Assembly (NCBI GenBank): GCA_964403185.1
Contig: CAYOFK010000046.1
Location: 1 to 17,794, forward strand
Direction: 5' to 3'
Source of the DNA: CAYOFK01 sp964403185
GTDB taxonomy: Bacteria; Bacteroidota; Bacteroidia; Bacteroidales; VadinHA17
Length of the DNA: 17,794 bases
A program made the position numbers and the translations under genes. This document shows, piece after piece, positions 16,222 through 17,794 of this stretch (the first letter of the stretch is position 1; every line of letters starts with the position of its first letter). A model generated the notes under the pieces. That model saw nothing but the letters and a program-made list of their open reading frames with translations, searched no databases and was not told the origin of the DNA.

Positions 16222-17011
16222 TAAGCCCGGTACCCGTTTTATGAAAGTTATTAACATCCAGATAATTAAGGATCAGGCAAAACGGAAAGGCAATCGTGTA
16301 ATATAACGGAAGAAGAATGAATAATATTTTACTGGCATTTAGAAGTGTTATAGGGATTTTCATGGATAATTTCCAGGATAATTTTCCCGGTGTGCCATAT
16401 GAATATTTTGCTTCTACATGGGAAAATCCTGAAGATTTCAGTTTCGATATAAGGTCTTCCATGTTGTAGCCGTCACGAACGTGTTCTTCAATAAAGGAGG
16501 GGCCGTTTTCATGATGAACATCTGATCCACCCTGGTCTGAAGGGGTGGAAATCAGTAAGATCCCTTCTGGCAGCAGGGCTTTATGGATGTTTTTAAAAAC
16601 AGATACATCGTCTTCAATATGTTCCATTACATCAACAGATAGAGCCAGGTGGAATTTTTCTGTTTCATGATAAGAGATCAGGTCTGACTCAATGAACCGG
16701 ACTCTGGATCCGCGTCCGATACTGTTAAAAAAGGCATTACAATCCTCTACCTGCTCTTTCTTGATATCCACTGCAGTAATGGTGCTCTTTGGAAAAACAG
16801 TTGAAACAAAATAACTGTACTGGCCAAAACCGGCCCCTGCATCGAGAATGTTTATTTCCGCAGGGGCTGATTTTCTGAAGTTTTTAATTTCCCTTTTTAT
16901 ATGCCAGGCCCTCAATAACAGCAAGTCTAACAGTTTGTAAAAGAGTATTCGACTGTATGGTGATTTGTTGAAAACTTTACCAAGGGACCTTTTAACAGGA
17001 TCGTATTTCAT
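16202..17011 (-). CDS. SAM-dependent class I methyltransferase with C-terminal hydrophobic segment
   Basis: A 269-residue protein with a Rossmann methyltransferase domain. Motif I is at 55-64 (ILDAGAGFGQ), the acidic loop VDI is near 81, motif II/post-II is LALSVDVMEHIEDD at about 127-140, and GILLISTPS follows motif III. This is the UbiE/Methyltransf_11-type pattern for a small molecule or lipid acceptor; the substrate is not known. A hydrophobic stretch at about 226-250 (ILFILLPLYYTIAFPFCLIL) suggests membrane attachment, which fits a lipid or polyprenyl-linked substrate. ATG 17011 is preceded by 84 bp to the rbfA stop on the same strand. It breaks the common rbfA to permease adjacency. Confidence 0.85.
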   Translation of the reverse strand: MKYDPVKRSLGKVFNKSPYSRILFYKLLDLLLLRAWHIKREIKNFRKSAPAEINILDAGAGFGQYSYFVSTVFPKSTITAVDIKKEQVEDCNAFFNSIGRGSRVRFIESDLISYHETEKFHLALSVDVMEHIEDDVSVFKNIHKALLPEGILLISTPSDQGGSDVHHENGPSFIEEHVRDGYNMEDLISKLKSSGFSHVEAKYSYGTPGKLSWKLSMKIPITLLNASKILFILLPLYYTIAFPFCLILNYLDVNNFHKTGTGLIVKAIK

Positions 17012-17095
17012 CCGTTAAGAAATTGATTTTCATTTGTTGTATAAACCCTGAAGAACTCAGCGTAGCTAAACTCACCATCAAATTTTTAATCATTC

Positions 17096-17434
17096 TTATT
17101 TTTTTAAAAGTCTTTCAATGTTTTCAACATAATCCAGGGAGTCGTCAATGAAAAAGCTGAGTTCAGGAATTCCCTTAACCTGGTGTCTGATCCTTTTTGA
17201 CAATTCATGTCTGATCCACTTGCTTTTTTCAAGGATGTGCTTTAACTGGTCCTCCTTATCTTTTCCCGGGAAAATACTCAGATAAACTTTAGCCAGGCCC
17301 AGATCAGGTGTAATATGTACAACTGTGACCGTAACTATCTGTCCATTGAAGAGTTTACGCGACTCTTTTTGAAACAATACGGCCAGTTCTTTCTGGACCA
17401 GACGGGCCACTTTTTTTTGTCTTGTAGATTCCAT
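17096..17434 (-). CDS. rbfA: Ribosome-binding factor A
   Basis: A 112-residue KH-like protein that helps mature the 30S subunit by binding near the 5' end of 16S rRNA. The family start is clear (STRQKKVARLVQKELAVLFQKE), followed by VTVTVVHITPDLGLAKVYLSIFP-type strands and the end IPELSFFIDDSLDYVENIERLL, which is the usual KH beta strand and final helix. Length fits the family (110-130). ATG 17434 gives the expected N-terminus. It heads a run of minus-strand genes. Confidence 0.95.
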   Translation of the reverse strand: MESTRQKKVARLVQKELAVLFQKESRKLFNGQIVTVTVVHITPDLGLAKVYLSIFPGKDKEDQLKHILEKSKWIRHELSKRIRHQVKGIPELSFFIDDSLDYVENIERLLKK

Positions 17435-17454
17435 CTCTTTCTTTTTCTGAATGG

Positions 17455-17462
17455 CAAAAGTA
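17455..17462 (-). promoter_or_regulatory. Candidate -7 element upstream of rbfA
   Basis: TACTTTTG on the minus strand matches TAnnTTTG exactly, 20 bp before the rbfA ATG, and is identical to the element of the radical SAM gene. No clear TTG is found at the -33 distance. Confidence 0.4.
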
Positions 17463-17519
17463 CTACTTTTAGCTGATATAATCCGGTTATTGGTCCGGCC
17501 TGCCTGGCCCCTTCTTTGT

Positions 17520-17686
17520 CCACCAAAGACTTGTTGAAGGTGGGGCTAAATTTGTCCACTGGACAAATTCTTAATGCTCGGTCCTATCCCGGAGGGATTG
17601 AAAGGAAATAGACAGGCATTAAAATGCCTGGAAATGTATGCATAACTGTAAACACATCCCGGAGTAGCCCGGAACTTAAAGCCGGG
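17520..17686. repeat. Palindrome cluster resembling interspersed REP-type repeats
   Basis: Within about 170 bp lie CCACC-N14-GGTGG (17520-17543), a 21-bp palindrome with AATTTGTCCA on each side of a central C (17549-17569), ATCCC-GGA-GGGAT (17586-17598), CAGGCATT-AA-AATGCCTG (17613-17630), and CCCGG-N9-CCGGG nested within ATCCCGG/CCGGGAT (about 17656-17686). The ATCCC-GGA-GGGAT then palindrome layout resembles interspersed repeats I know from Bacteroidota genomes; whether it is repeated here cannot be seen from one window. Apart from the rbfA -7 element, nothing is recognised in 17435-17519. Confidence 0.55.
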
Positions 17687-17794
17687 ATTGGAGAAAAACA
17701 ATTACGACGTGTCTGGGCTTCGCAACAATCAGGTTTTGACGGAGATTTTGCCCGGTGCAGGGATTGTGTGGTGGATTGCAAAATCTGTGACAAA
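17624..17794 (+). CDS. Possible Cys-rich open frame cut by the window edge
   Basis: From ATG 17624 a frame stays open for 57 codons to the end of the window. It ends in the motif CRDCVVDCKICDK (Cys45, 48, 52 and 55), a spacing that could bind zinc or an iron-sulfur cluster. An in-frame TAG at 17609 limits the start. The ATG lies inside a palindrome, and the first 20 codons run through repeat-like DNA, so the start may be false and the frame may be a fragment or chance. I do not recognise the family. The opposite strand is also open over most of this stretch. Confidence 0.22.
   Translation, partial: MPGNVCITVNTSRSSPELKAGIGEKQLRRVWASQQSGFDGDFARCRDCVVDCKICDK

Noticed and set aside
17584..17793. 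69-codon minus-strand frame
   Set aside because: It starts at TTG near the window edge and is translated palindromic DNA; the SIPPG-type ending is typical of repeats read as protein.
1..17794. Sigma-54 (-24/-12) promoters in the window
   Set aside because: No convincing TGGCAC-N5-TTGCA match was found in an intergenic region on either strand by eye.

Overview
The window comes from a member of the Bacteroidota, most likely a Bacteroidales- or Cytophagia-like organism. The evidence is a type IX secretion (T9SS) type B sorting domain on a giant SprB-repeat protein, a PorP/SprF partner directly behind it, a DUF4296 protein, an rbfA to LolC/E-type permease gene order, several promoters of the Bacteroidota form TTG-N18-20-TAnnTTTG, and genes that mostly lack a Shine-Dalgarno sequence. 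No plasmid, phage or complete insertion-sequence gene was seen. A run of 100 N (9029-9128) is an assembly gap of unknown true size.

Left part (1-7128). A tandem universal stress protein (minus) lies divergent from asnS. asnS, rpoN (sigma-54) and a small PAP2-like membrane protein run rightward. They converge on a leftward two-gene unit made of a radical SAM protein and a GT-B glycosyltransferase. That unit and a bacteriohemerythrin gene diverge from a shared 156-bp region in which both promoters can be read.

Right part (7125-17434) is almost entirely on the minus strand. In transcription order it holds rbfA, a SAM methyltransferase, a degenerate tRNA-Asp-like gene, a structured intergenic stretch with several perfect inverted repeats, a LolC/E-type permease that starts with TTG, a 1482-residue secreted SprB-repeat protein, a PorP/SprF-family outer-membrane protein, the gap, a DUF4296 protein with an extra beta-rich C-terminal region, and a Zn amidohydrolase. 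The SprB-like protein and PorP/SprF genes are separated by one base and probably form a secretion/adhesin module: the surface protein is exported by T9SS and the PorP/SprF protein serves as its outer-membrane partner.

The right end (17435-17794) has no convincing complete gene. It carries a cluster of palindromes resembling interspersed REP-type repeats, then the start of a Cys-rich open frame that runs off the window. The points most worth a second look are the 81-residue repeat array with an invariant Cys pair, the degenerate tRNA with its own promoter, the tandem FNR/CRP-like palindromes upstream of the adhesin gene, and the palindrome clusters at 15910-16063 and 17520-17686.
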